Shown: piece by piece, positions 49,517 through 58,420 of the stretch
How the letters are laid out: each line of letters opens with the position of its first letter
How positions within the stretch are numbered: the stretch's first letter is position 1
Assembly: GCA_964511075.1 (NCBI GenBank)
Contig: CAZEDM010000005.1
Span: 1 to 64,000 of the forward strand
Source: CAZEDM01 sp964511075
Lineage (GTDB): Bacteria; Zixibacteria; MSB-5A5; RBG-16-43-9
Length of the DNA: 64,000 bases
Direction of reading: 5' to 3'
Made by a program: the position numbers and the translations under genes
The notes under the pieces: generated by a model
What the model saw: the letters and a program-made list of their open reading frames with translations, nothing else
Databases searched by the model: none
What the model was told of the DNA's origin: nothing

Positions 49517-49745
49517 CTCTTCTCTCCGCGAACTGCTGGATTAACCTTTTGAGCCTGCTGCCATAGATTAAATCGAATTTCTCCATATCTTCAGGAATCA
49601 AGGACTCTGCCCTTAACCTGACCAGCGAAGCCTCCTTCTTAGCCTCACCCGGAGTCAGCTTTCCGCTTTTTATCTTCTCGCAGGCTTCGTCTACGATTTT
49701 TTTAAGCCGTTTTACCCTCTCCTCGGAATTAAGGTATTCTCTCAT
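49491..49745 (-). CDS. Small helical protein of unknown function
   Basis: The 84 residues are charged and helical (EERVKRLKKIVDEACEKIKSGKLTPGEAKKEASLVR), without membrane segments or Cys. I do not recognise the family. It overlaps dprA by 4 bases and yigZ by 26 bases, so it is likely translated by coupling and the reading frame is under real constraint. Confidence 0.7.
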   Translation of the reverse strand: MREYLNSEERVKRLKKIVDEACEKIKSGKLTPGEAKKEASLVRLRAESLIPEDMEKFDLIYGSRLKRLIQQFAERRVEGDKKSG

Positions 49746-50629
49746 AGATAATTCAGGACTAAATCCAAATCCTCATATCCCCTGATGGGAATTGCACCTA
49801 TTTTGACCAGATCCTCACAGCCTTCATTCTTCTCTCTGGCTACCACAAAAACAGGTTTCCCCTGCTCTATAGCTTGCTGGGCTGCATCCATCGTGCCCGA
49901 GATTTTCCTCTCGCTTTCCACCACTATGATTGTCTGAGAAAGCCCTGTTACTATCCTGTTTCTTGCCATCAGCTGTCCTACATTCACCAGTGCATTCAGG
50001 GAGTACTCGGTGATAAGTGCACCATTTTTGCTTACCTCAACTGACAGATTGAGATTCTCCCCGGGATAAATATTATTCAGGCCTGAGCCTAAAACTGCAT
50101 AGGTCTTACCCTGCTTGGCAATCGTCCCCAGATGAGCGCCGGTATCTATTCCTCGAGCTAAACCGCTCACCACCACCACATCTCGTTTAGCTAATTCCTT
50201 GCCTATCTCAGTTGCATCTTTTATACCCTGGTAAGAAGAATTATGAGTTCCAACCACTGCCACAAATTGGGATTTGGCAACAGGGAATTCTCCCTTGAAA
50301 TACATCAGAGGAGGTGGATTATTTATCTGTTTTAAGCTTTGAGGGAAATCCTCATCCAATATAGTCTTGATCCCGATTCCCTGCTCTTCCAGAAAAGATA
50401 TATGCTCCTCTATTTCAATTATCTTTTCCTGAGATTTCAAAATCCCCTCTGCCTTGTCCCTGCTCATCCTGGGAAGCTGGGTGATCTCCTCCAGGGTGGC
50501 ATTAAAGACATTCTCCGGTGAACCAAAAGCAAAAAGGAGCTGCTGGAACCCCTTGGGACCAACCCTGGCTACCTCCCTTAAGGCTATGACATATTTTCGA
50601 TGGTCCGATCTCATGGTTCTAATATACAT
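49742..50629 (-). CDS. dprA: DNA-processing protein DprA
   Basis: DprA binds incoming single-stranded DNA and loads RecA in natural transformation. The Rossmann-like fold is clear in FVAVVGTHNSSYQG, VVSGLARGIDTGAHLG, VLGSGLNNIYPGEN, RNRIVTGLSQTIIVVES and GTMDAAQQAIEQGKPVFVV. An N-terminal SAM/HhH-like part is present. The C-terminal winged helix is absent, and 295 residues is in the short range. recA and cinA are in the same gene block. Confidence 0.94.
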   Translation of the reverse strand: MYIRTMRSDHRKYVIALREVARVGPKGFQQLLFAFGSPENVFNATLEEITQLPRMSRDKAEGILKSQEKIIEIEEHISFLEEQGIGIKTILDEDFPQSLKQINNPPPLMYFKGEFPVAKSQFVAVVGTHNSSYQGIKDATEIGKELAKRDVVVVSGLARGIDTGAHLGTIAKQGKTYAVLGSGLNNIYPGENLNLSVEVSKNGALITEYSLNALVNVGQLMARNRIVTGLSQTIIVVESERKISGTMDAAQQAIEQGKPVFVVAREKNEGCEDLVKIGAIPIRGYEDLDLVLNYL

Positions 50630-51728
50630 AATTTACAAAATCAAACCAGTAGTTTTCAGTAAACTCTATAAACCCCTTTCCACTGGAAAAAACAATCTCC
50701 GTCCCGAAGAGGGAGGAATCAAAATCTAATCTCTCCAGTATCTCCTGAGCCATTTTACCCTCAGCGACCTTAGGAGAGCAGGTATAAGTTACAAGCTCAA
50801 TTGGAATTATCTCTGCACTAAGAAGATTTTTACCCCTGAAGTTAACTTTCAGAACAAAGCTCTGGTTATTCTTGATATCTCTCTGGTCAAAGACAAAATT
50901 CCCCAGGCTATAGGCGATGAGCTTACCTTTATATATCTCTATGCCCTGGAAAGTATGAGTATGATGTCCTATCACCATATCTGCCCCGTGATCAACTGCC
51001 ATATGGGCTAAGCTTTTCTGATACTCTGTGGGAAAATCCTCATATTCGATCCCCCAGTGAAATGAGACTATCACTAAATCTGCTTTCTTTTTCACCCTCT
51101 CGATATCTTCAATTATCCAGGCAGATTCGGCTTTTGTCACCCCGAATCTATTATCCTTTGCATAAAAAGCCCCTGGAGAAACATTATATCCCAGAAGAGC
51201 GATCTTTAAGTCTCCTAAATTGAAAATCGCAGGTTTCCTGGCTTCCTGCAAATCTTTCCCTGCGCCGATGGTCTGGATATTATTCTTTCTCAAAAGCTCC
51301 ACCGTTTCTTCGAAAGCTTCTTTCCCGTAGTCAAGGATATGGTTATTAGCCAGATTAAGCACATCAAATCCAGCATATGCTAAGCCCTTTACTGCCTCAG
51401 GATTGCCACGAAAAGAGTAAAAGTTTCCCTCTTTTTCGCCTTTGGTGGAAAGAGGAGATTCCAGATTACCGAAAACTATTTCTGCAGAATTAGTTACCCC
51501 CGCGATATTTTCAAAAGGATATAAATACCCTCTCCTTCTCATCCAGGAATCGACTCCGCGTGAAAGCATGATATCACCCACGAAGATCAAGCTGTGTCCC
51601 CTAGTCAAGAAATCATCCGGGGATGAAATGGGCTTGTCTTTTTTGCGATTATCGCACAAGAGAGAAGAAAATACGAGAAGAGATAATAGAAAAAATATTG
51701 TTTTATATGGCTGAGCTGAAAAAGTCAT
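50619..51728 (-). CDS. CapA/PgsA-type metallophosphoesterase-like lipoprotein
   Basis: The calcineurin-like fold of the CapA family shows LIFVGDIMLSRGVD, VFGNLESPLST, DVLNLANNHILDYG, IVSFHWGIEYE and VIGHHTHTFQGIE. In Bacillus the relative takes part in poly-gamma-glutamate export, and here the substrate is unknown. A lipobox-like LLVFSSLLC suggests membrane anchoring. I begin at ATG 51728. The in-frame TTG at 51788 coincides with a -35 box (TTGACA, then TACTTT after 17 bases). Confidence 0.85.
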   Translation of the reverse strand: MTFSAQPYKTIFFLLSLLVFSSLLCDNRKKDKPISSPDDFLTRGHSLIFVGDIMLSRGVDSWMRRRGYLYPFENIAGVTNSAEIVFGNLESPLSTKGEKEGNFYSFRGNPEAVKGLAYAGFDVLNLANNHILDYGKEAFEETVELLRKNNIQTIGAGKDLQEARKPAIFNLGDLKIALLGYNVSPGAFYAKDNRFGVTKAESAWIIEDIERVKKKADLVIVSFHWGIEYEDFPTEYQKSLAHMAVDHGADMVIGHHTHTFQGIEIYKGKLIAYSLGNFVFDQRDIKNNQSFVLKVNFRGKNLLSAEIIPIELVTYTCSPKVAEGKMAQEILERLDFDSSLFGTEIVFSSGKGFIEFTENYWFDFVNYVY

Positions 51729-51759
51729 TTCGCAGAGAATTTTTTTTAAGCTTAATGAT

Positions 51760-51788
51760 AAAGTAGGAGGAAGGTTCCTGTCTGTCAA
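51760..51788 (-). promoter_or_regulatory. Promoter of the capA-dprA gene block
   Basis: On the minus strand, TTGACA (51788-51783), a 17-base spacer and TACTTT (51765-51760) lie about 30 bases before the capA ATG. Confidence 0.5.
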
Positions 51789-51915
51789 GGAAATGTTACA
51801 TCAGAGCTCCCCAGATAGATCAGAAGAGGGGTGGGGTTGAATAGGCACTAGTAACGGATCTATAGGACTGGAAGCCTGTGCTGACAAACCTGATTGAAAG
51901 TGTTTTTAAAAAAAT

Positions 51916-53157
51916 TTATTCCTTAGAGGCGTAGAAAGGCTCAGAGGTCAGAAGGCTCAAAGCATAAAGAAGATTTTCTTTCTTAGCCTTGAAATCAGAG
52001 AAGTATATCTTTTTTACCGGGTCGGCTGCAGGTAGGTTCATCTTCAAGGGATCCACATACCTCCCTCCCACCTTACACCTGTAATCCAGATGCGGGCCCG
52101 TAGCTATTCCACTTGCTCCCACCCTGCCAACCATCTCCCCCTGACCAACTTTCTTCCCTTTACTTATCCCCTGGGCGAAGGAGGATAGATGTCCATAGGA
52201 GGTTATAAATCCGTTAGTATGTTTTATCTCCACCGTTCTGCCTAAGCCCTTCTTCCAGCCAGCGAAGATAATTGTACCATCAGCCGATGCAACCACCGGT
52301 GTGCCGTAGGGTGCGGCATAATCCACCCCATAATGAGGTCTGTAGGTTTTAAATACCGGATGCAGCCGGGAGTAGGAAAATCGGGAGGTGATCCTGCGGT
52401 AATTCAAAGGTGATCTTAAGAATGTTTTCCTTAAAGATTTACCTGACAGATCATAATAATCCTTGCGCCCCTTGGGGTCCTCATATAATAGGGCATCGTA
52501 TTTCTTGCCGGACGACTCGTATTCCGCAGCCAGGATATCCCCGTAATTCACGAACTTGCCGTCCTTCTCGTACACCTCATAAATCAATTTAAACCTGTCC
52601 CCTTTCCGGGTCTCGTTCAAAAAATCCATTTCCCAGGCGAAGATATCGGAGAACATCATTATCAGTTCAGGGCTTTGGCATTTATCCCTCATCGCCTCCC
52701 ACAGGGAAGTCTTTATCTCTCCTTCCAGGCCCATAACCATCCTGTTGAGCTTTACCGGCAGGGTATAGGCAACCAGCTCTCCCTCTTTATTCTCCACCTT
52801 ATATTTCTCCAGGAGACCGTTCTGATATTCAAAGAAGACCAGCTCATGCTCTGGAGTAGCCAGGAGTTTAAAGAAATCTCCGGGCTTGCATCTTCTCAGG
52901 TCCAGAACCTTGGAAAGAGCCTGGGTTAGATTATAAATTAAATCCGCGGGCAGCCCCTTTTTAAAAAGGGCGGCAGCCAGAGGCTGATCCCTTTCAATGG
53001 TGCCGGAGAAGATACATCCCAGGGGGAATTGGGCAGAATTAATCTGACTTTCTTTCTCCTTCGAGGGTGAATTGGATCTGTTGTAGTAGGAATTAAAAAT
53101 ATAGAAAAGTCCTATGAATAGAACCAAACTTCCAATCAATTTTATCTTTTTATTCAA
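51916..53157 (-). CDS. Exported M23-family metallopeptidase
   Basis: This periplasmic peptidoglycan endopeptidase or its regulator has an N-terminal membrane anchor (about residues 6-22). A LysM-like/OapA region around LRRCKPGDFFKLLATPEHELVFFEY follows, then the LytM domain. The zinc residues appear in HYGVDYAAPYGTPV (HxxxD) and TGPHLDYR, where Asp replaces the second His of the usual HxH. This HLD variant occurs in a subset of M23 proteins. GYGHLSSFAQGI-type sequence lies between. The TTG start at 53157 follows AAAGGAGCGGTT. Confidence 0.92.
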   Translation of the reverse strand: MNKKIKLIGSLVLFIGLFYIFNSYYNRSNSPSKEKESQINSAQFPLGCIFSGTIERDQPLAAALFKKGLPADLIYNLTQALSKVLDLRRCKPGDFFKLLATPEHELVFFEYQNGLLEKYKVENKEGELVAYTLPVKLNRMVMGLEGEIKTSLWEAMRDKCQSPELIMMFSDIFAWEMDFLNETRKGDRFKLIYEVYEKDGKFVNYGDILAAEYESSGKKYDALLYEDPKGRKDYYDLSGKSLRKTFLRSPLNYRRITSRFSYSRLHPVFKTYRPHYGVDYAAPYGTPVVASADGTIIFAGWKKGLGRTVEIKHTNGFITSYGHLSSFAQGISKGKKVGQGEMVGRVGASGIATGPHLDYRCKVGGRYVDPLKMNLPAADPVKKIYFSDFKAKKENLLYALSLLTSEPFYASKE

Positions 53158-53172
53158 AACCGCTCCTTTTTT

Positions 53173-54774
53173 TTAAAAAATCTCTGCTGAGAATATGTAT
53201 ATCTCCGTGTCCTTATCCTTCCAGCAGTCTTTATCGTAGATACCCGCTTTGAAACAGGTCTGTTCCAAAAATTTTTCCCTGTCCCAGTTATTCTCCGTGG
53301 CTACCTGAGGTAAAAGCAGCCCGGAATAATAACCCTTGCGAATCAAAATCCCGTGTTTGCCGATCTGGATCTGGTTCACGTCAGTTATTTTCTTCAGGGG
53401 AGTCAAAACCGAAATCTCTATCTCCAGATCGGCTAACTCCTCGGGTGTAACCGGAGGGAACCTGTTATCATGCAGGGCTGCGGCTTCTGCCATCTCCTGC
53501 ACTGTCTGGTAAAGCGGCTTTATCGCCTGAATGTATCCGATACATCCTCTGAGCTTGCCGTGTTCTTTTATGGTCACAAAAGCGCCGCGATTCTCTTTCA
53601 GAACCTCCGAAGTTATCTCATATCCCGGGCATTTTACTCCTTTGACCTTACATTCGATTGTCTCCCTGGCTATTTTGAGCAGAAGAGCTTTATCTTTATC
53701 GGAAAGTTCCAAATCGGTTCCTTCTTTCTCTGCCTCCCGATCCTTATCCTTACCCGGATTTTTCCTGGTGCTGTAAAAAACTGCAGACATATATCCCACC
53801 ACACCAGACTTATCCCCGGTCACATCACCGGAGTTGGCATATTTAACTACCTTGGATTTATCTGCTCCTAACTCTTTAGCCGCAATCATAGTGGCTATGA
53901 TGGGTCCCCCACCGCAGGCTTCGCATCTGCCGGATTTAAGATCTTTAAACAAAGCTTCCGGCTCAAAGGAGTTCACATCCTTGATAACCACGCTGTCCAA
54001 CTCGACTGCCTCAGCATAAGGATGATAATGAGATAAATCCGAGCTGGCAACAATCAGAGCGTCTTTATCTTTCAAAACCTTACCCAGTGCCTTCCCCAAT
54101 GCCTCATAGGTCTGGTAGTTATCCTCTGGTCCAAGGACTATGGGCACAAGTTTAAATTCACCCAGAACCACCTGCAAAAATGGGAGTTGAACTTCTAAGG
54201 CATGCTCTGCCCTTTGCCCGGAAACAGTATGCCCAATATCTGAAAGATAAAACCTTTTGTCTATTTTCGAAAGCTCCAAAGCCAACTCCTTATCAACCGG
54301 TATGATACCCAAGGGGGTTTGATAGGCTTTTCCATTATAGATTGAAGCTCCTTGGAAGAAAACTGTGTGGGAAGGGGAAATTACAACTACGGTCCGGTAT
54401 TTCAATCCCTCTAAGGTCTTATACCCATAGGCTGCCACCTGGCCAGAATAGATGTAACCGGCATGAGGAGAGATCAGGGCAACTATTCTGCCTGGAACCT
54501 CCTCTTTTTGTGCTTTATTAAAGAAATCGGCAATTGTCTTGGTCAACTTTACAGGGTCTGAAGGATAAAAACCAGCAGGGCCCGCCCAGGCAGGTTTCCT
54601 TATCTCCTCAGTTTGAACTCCTTCTTTTCCCATATCATTACCCTCCGCCTTGGGGTGAGAGGATTCCTTACAGTAAAATAAAGAAATGGATAAAATTATA
54701 AAAATCAAGCCCATTATCCGCTTTATGCTCGAAGGGAAAATATTTTTAAAAACTCTCATAGCTGAAAATCTCAT
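53173..54774 (-). CDS. MEMO1-AMMECR1 fusion lipoprotein
   Basis: Residues about 60-335 are a MEMO domain (LISPHAGYIYSGQVAAYGY, VVVISPSHTVFFQGASIY, ASSDLSHYHPYAEA, EACGGGPIIATMIAA). Residues about 360-533 are an AMMECR1 domain (GAFVTIKEHGKLRGCIGYI, EAAALHDNRFPPVTPEELADLEIEISVLT). These are the A and B parts of the AmmeMemoRadiSam system; the radical-SAM protein is not adjacent. An N-terminal hydrophobic stretch ends in SISLFYC, a lipobox, so the fusion is predicted to be exported, unlike cytoplasmic relatives. Function is unknown. It lies 15 bases upstream of the M23 peptidase gene in one operon. Confidence 0.9.
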   Translation of the reverse strand: MRFSAMRVFKNIFPSSIKRIMGLIFIILSISLFYCKESSHPKAEGNDMGKEGVQTEEIRKPAWAGPAGFYPSDPVKLTKTIADFFNKAQKEEVPGRIVALISPHAGYIYSGQVAAYGYKTLEGLKYRTVVVISPSHTVFFQGASIYNGKAYQTPLGIIPVDKELALELSKIDKRFYLSDIGHTVSGQRAEHALEVQLPFLQVVLGEFKLVPIVLGPEDNYQTYEALGKALGKVLKDKDALIVASSDLSHYHPYAEAVELDSVVIKDVNSFEPEALFKDLKSGRCEACGGGPIIATMIAAKELGADKSKVVKYANSGDVTGDKSGVVGYMSAVFYSTRKNPGKDKDREAEKEGTDLELSDKDKALLLKIARETIECKVKGVKCPGYEITSEVLKENRGAFVTIKEHGKLRGCIGYIQAIKPLYQTVQEMAEAAALHDNRFPPVTPEELADLEIEISVLTPLKKITDVNQIQIGKHGILIRKGYYSGLLLPQVATENNWDREKFLEQTCFKAGIYDKDCWKDKDTEIYIFSAEIF

Positions 54775-54787
54775 TTTTTAAGCTATT

Positions 54788-54845
54788 GGAGTGTAAACCT
54801 TCAGGTTTATAATGAAGAAATGGTAAAGCTAAAGCTTTACACTCC
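54788..54845. repeat. Palindromic element bounded by GGAGTGTAAA/TTTACACTCC
   Basis: A 10-base inverted repeat encloses two smaller hairpins, TAAACCT-TC-AGGTTTA (54794-54809) and GTAAAGCT-AA-AGCTTTAC (54823-54840). The same right half occurs at 58518-58540. Confidence 0.7.
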
Positions 54846-54850
54846 GAATG

Positions 54851-55540
54851 CTACATCAAATTCCTCTCCTTTAAACTCACATAGCTCTCGTTTCCGATAA
54901 TCAGATGATCCAATACATCTATCTCCATAATCTTTCCAACTTCAACTATCTTACGGGTAACCTTCAGGTCGTCCTCCGAGGGACCCGGGTCTCCAGAAGG
55001 GTGATTATGAGCTAAAATCAGGGCAGCAGCACCGTATTCAATTGCCGGGCGAAAGACCTCCCTGGGCTGGACGATGTTAAAGGTCAAGCTGCCGAGGGAG
55101 ATAACCTCGTCATGAATCAGGCGATTCCGTACGTTCAGGTACAGACCGCGCAACTGTTCCTTCTGGAGCTTTTTCATCTCCTCCAAATAATTATATACAT
55201 CCTCCGGCGTCCTGATGGTTGGAATTCTTCCCTTATCCTCCAAAAAAAATCTTCTGCCCAGCTCAAAGGTGGCAACTATCTGGCAGGCTTTAACCTGGGG
55301 AATCCCCAGGGTTTTCATAAGTCTTCCCACGTCCTTTTCCTGGGCAATAGCCTTAGAGCCATAGTCTTTGATTATTCTGTCAGACAGCTCTATGACATTC
55401 AAGCCCTTGTAGCCGGTATTTAAAACTATGGAGAGAAGCTCGGAATTCCTCAGAACATCCGGACCGTATTTTATCAACTTCTCCCTGGGCTTCTGTTCCT
55501 CAGGCAACTCCTTTACTCTTATCTGATAATTTTCCTGCAT
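54851..55540 (-). CDS. radC: RadC (JAB/MPN-domain) protein
   Basis: The N-terminal UPF0758 helix-hairpin-helix region (ELPEEQKPREKLIKYGPDVL, LRNSELLSIVLNTG) precedes the JAB domain. Its JAMM metal motif reads LAHNHPSGDPGPSEDD, the RadC signature. RadC was thought to act in repair, but its real role is unsettled. The length of 229 residues is normal. Confidence 0.94.
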   Translation of the reverse strand: MQENYQIRVKELPEEQKPREKLIKYGPDVLRNSELLSIVLNTGYKGLNVIELSDRIIKDYGSKAIAQEKDVGRLMKTLGIPQVKACQIVATFELGRRFFLEDKGRIPTIRTPEDVYNYLEEMKKLQKEQLRGLYLNVRNRLIHDEVISLGSLTFNIVQPREVFRPAIEYGAAALILAHNHPSGDPGPSEDDLKVTRKIVEVGKIMEIDVLDHLIIGNESYVSLKERNLM

Positions 55541-55703
55541 AACTTTAAGGATTTTTGTTAAGCTTCTGGAATTTAATAAATGGTTTAGAAAAAGGAAAGA
55601 AAAAAATTATTCACAGCTGATAAAATTGATTAAACGGAGTTACATCATCTTTCCTCTCTGTTTTTTAAGGAGAGGGAAAGTGTGAAGTTGCTAGTCAAAA
55701 GTA

Positions 55704-55793
55704 GGGGAGGGGCTCGTCCCCTCCCGTTTTCTTACCCATGGGCGACCACAAGGGCCGCCCCTACAAATTTTCCCCTCTCCTCTGAGGAGAGGG
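55704..55793. repeat. Cluster of three intergenic palindromes
   Basis: GGGAGGGG-CTCGT-CCCCTCCC (55705-55725), GGGCGACC...GGCCGCCC (about 55740-55760, ending CCCCTAC) and CCTCTCCT-CTGA-GGAGAGG (55774-55792) lie downstream of the dockerin gene. The second shares its core with the lon terminator at 58854. Confidence 0.6.
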
Positions 55794-55839
55794 CTTCGGC
55801 GTGAGCTCAGCCGAACGGTTAGGGTCAGGTCTAAAATAA

Positions 55840-56295
55840 TTACAAATTACAAGGCGGCGGACCACCTTTGAAAAGATAATTTATCAGATAAACCACATCC
55901 GAAACAGATTTATTTAAATCGCAATTCATATCCCCTACCTCATAGGGACAGGGAGGAGGACCGCCCTTGAAAAGATAGTTAATCTCATACACCACATCTG
56001 AAACACTAATTGCACCATCACAGTTATCGTCACCGTGCCTGAATGATGCTGCAGGGACATATCCCTGTAATCCATAATAACTGGCACCTTGGGAAATCCC
56101 AACAACTCCAGGCTGTCCGCCTGAGCTTATCCTCTCGGAGAAATTAGCGGATGAGGCTCTTCCTCCAAATTCATCCAAAACGTCAGTGAACATCTTGTAA
56201 TTTTCACTTCCAGCTTGGGTGTATAGGTTTGAGTTAATAAAGAGAGCAAAAAGCATGAGAAGGACTAGCAACTTCAGGACATTTGAATTATTCAT
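55840..56295 (-). CDS. Exported dockerin type I-like repeat protein
   Basis: A signal peptide (1-26, ending near YTQAGS) is followed by a short region of about 65 residues, then two EF-hand-like calcium loops. The repeats are GDDNCDGAISVSDVVYEIN with YLFKGGPPPC, and GDMNCDLNKSVSDVVYLIN with YLFKGGPPPC. Such dockerin-like tails are abundant in Zixibacteria-type genomes, where they terminate secreted proteins, and Asp/Asn at loop positions 1, 3 and 5 fits calcium binding. I start at the ATG with AGGAGGAGAGAA before it. No catalytic domain is attached, and no cohesin is in the window. Confidence 0.85.
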   Translation of the reverse strand: MNNSNVLKLLVLLMLFALFINSNLYTQAGSENYKMFTDVLDEFGGRASSANFSERISSGGQPGVVGISQGASYYGLQGYVPAASFRHGDDNCDGAISVSDVVYEINYLFKGGPPPCPYEVGDMNCDLNKSVSDVVYLINYLFKGGPPPCNL

Positions 56296-56436
56296 TTCTC
56301 TCCTCCTATTTTCTATTTTAGTCAATCCTTTTTGTCAAGTAGCCCCGTTGACATACATGATCTATGGAAGTACTCTCCATGCTTATTCAAGACTTTTTAT
56401 TATTTGTAGCATAGATTACAATGCTGCTATGAATAC

Positions 56437-57264
56437 TCAATATTGAGTGCTGAAATAGATGGCTGTCATCTGTATTTGCCCGAGAGTAGCACTCGAGTAA
56501 GAAGAATCATTATTTCTAGCTACAAGATAAAAGGTTTTTTCACCTGCACTGGCCACTGTAAATTTCTCGGTTATGCTGAATGGAAAACGATAATTACCAT
56601 TTGAGGCCCCAGCATTTATGCTCGCAGCCTGCATATTGCCGTAATCAGGTACAGTAGACACTCCCGATATACTGGCTACGCTTGAGCACTCGTGCGAAGC
56701 TTCTTTTACAATAAAGATAATACCACAGGCTGTGACAATGACATAACCCGAGGCTGGCACGGTAATCGTCACTGATAAAGCATCTGTGTAAGAACCAGTA
56801 AGCGAATAGCTGCCATCATAAGAAGAAGAACTAACTCCAGGAGCAGCTGGCATAGATACACCTGCTATTCTAGCGCTATCTGCAAATAGAGAGTGAAAAG
56901 AATAGGCCATACTCATCATCGCTCTTCTCGGGGTCATCTCATTATCATCACTTATTTTTGTCCCCAAGTACCTCACATTCCCATCAAAAACCGAATCCGG
57001 AATAGAATTTACACTTCCTAATAAAACACTGAAAATCCCATATTCGACTTTAACGGAATCTTGAGTTTTTGTCCATAAGGCAGTTCCTCCTGTGATGTCT
57101 GCATAGATGGAGAATACCATCGAAGTTGTGGTATCAACCAAAGCCCCGCTTGGTGTGGTTATCTTCCCCTGATAGTTAATCATTTTAGGAAGATCAGCAT
57201 AACTCAAAGAATAAAAGCAAAAAAGCACAAATAAGAATCCTAAAATAAAAACTTTCACCCTCAT
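56437..57264 (-). CDS. Modular surface protein, N-terminal YQGKIT module
   Basis: This exported protein has a signal peptide (to about LSYA). A module of about 115 residues begins DLPKMINYQGKIT and ends EMTPRRAMMSMAYSFHS. It is shared with the protein at 57533-58420. The C-terminal part is a Ser/Gly/Tyr-rich beta domain, which looks like a jelly-roll or collagen-type globular head. I know no function; an adhesin or fibre is plausible. The ATG at 57264 is preceded by GAGGAGAGCC. Confidence 0.72.
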   Translation of the reverse strand: MRVKVFILGFLFVLFCFYSLSYADLPKMINYQGKITTPSGALVDTTTSMVFSIYADITGGTALWTKTQDSVKVEYGIFSVLLGSVNSIPDSVFDGNVRYLGTKISDDNEMTPRRAMMSMAYSFHSLFADSARIAGVSMPAAPGVSSSSYDGSYSLTGSYTDALSVTITVPASGYVIVTACGIIFIVKEASHECSSVASISGVSTVPDYGNMQAASINAGASNGNYRFPFSITEKFTVASAGEKTFYLVARNNDSSYSSATLGQIQMTAIYFSTQY

Positions 57265-57532
57265 GGCTCTCCTCATGTTTGTTTAATGGGTTGAAGGTTA
57301 AAAGGTTAACAAAAAATCTCTATATCCTAATTCCTTTCTCTTTTAGATCTTTTTTGTCAAGCAGTCCTGTGGTTTGGCTTGCTCACCACCTTGAGCTTGT
57401 CGAAAGGCGCACATGCATGACCTACAGAACTACATTTTTGCTCAGTAGCGTCTGGGTTTTCTCCAGACGTTGTCCCCCCTCTCTTTTAAGGAGAGGGTTA
57501 GGGAGAGGTCTTTTCGTCCAACTGGACGCTAC

Positions 57533-58420
57533 CTACTCTTTCTCCACCTCCTGCAAAACAAATCTATAAACCTTACCCGTTTTCAGATTCTCCAAATACA
57601 AACCATCTTCATCCTCAAACATTCTCCATAATTTCTCTTTGTCTTTTTGAAAAATGATGTCACCAGTATAGTATCCGTCTGCCTGCACATAGCCCTCGAC
57701 ATCCAGTCTATATTGAGGATTAGCATTGTCGATGCCTACGTTACCTCCGGGCAATATTGTCAACCATTCATTTGGTCCGCCGAGTAAACGGAAACGACCA
57801 TTCATGGTTGATGCATTATTACCAGTTTGCAACTGCCACTGGACTCCTCCATCTCCTAAAGTTTCGAGTATTGCTTCCGCCATGGAGTACCTTCCTAGAA
57901 CACGTAACCTTCCAGAGTGTCCTGCAATGTCCAATTCTCTGTCTGGGGTCGTTGTCCCGATGCCGACATTACCATTCACATGATATATCGTATCTCCCTT
58001 AATTGTCCAGTCCGCATCAGGCATTGCAAAATAGGCGGTATCGGCGGTTCCGGAGTGATAAGCATATCCAACACTCACTATTGCCTTTCTGGGCGTCATC
58101 TCAGAATCACCAACTACAGTTATTCCCAAATATCTCACGTCCCCATTAAAAACCGAATCCAAAATCGGATTTACACTCCCTAGCAAAACACTGAAAACTC
58201 CATATTGAACATCAACTGTCTGGGTTTCTGTCCATAAAGCAGTTCCTCCAGTGCTGTCTGCATAGACGGAGAATACCATTGTTGTTATAGTATCAACCAA
58301 AGCCCCGCTTGGTCTGGTTATTTTGCCCTGGTAGTTAATCATCTTAGGCACGTCTGCATATGTAATGATTGAGAGACCTAAGAATACAACCAGACAAACC
58401 AAAATTTTTATAAACTTCAT
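57533..58420 (-). CDS. Modular surface protein with tail-fibre-like C-terminus
   Basis: The signal peptide (1-22) and a YQGKIT module (DVPKMINYQGKITRPSGAL, then EMTPRKAIVSVGYAYHSGTA) match the paralogue at 56437. The C-terminal half is different: repeats NGNVGIGTTTPDRELDIAG and GGNVGIDNANPQYRLDVEG are typical of phage tail fibres and bacterial adhesins. The very C-terminus is acidic. AAAGGAGGTTTAAA precedes the ATG. A host- or surface-recognition role is an inference. Confidence 0.78.
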   Translation of the reverse strand: MKFIKILVCLVVFLGLSIITYADVPKMINYQGKITRPSGALVDTITTMVFSVYADSTGGTALWTETQTVDVQYGVFSVLLGSVNPILDSVFNGDVRYLGITVVGDSEMTPRKAIVSVGYAYHSGTADTAYFAMPDADWTIKGDTIYHVNGNVGIGTTTPDRELDIAGHSGRLRVLGRYSMAEAILETLGDGGVQWQLQTGNNASTMNGRFRLLGGPNEWLTILPGGNVGIDNANPQYRLDVEGYVQADGYYTGDIIFQKDKEKLWRMFEDEDGLYLENLKTGKVYRFVLQEVEKE

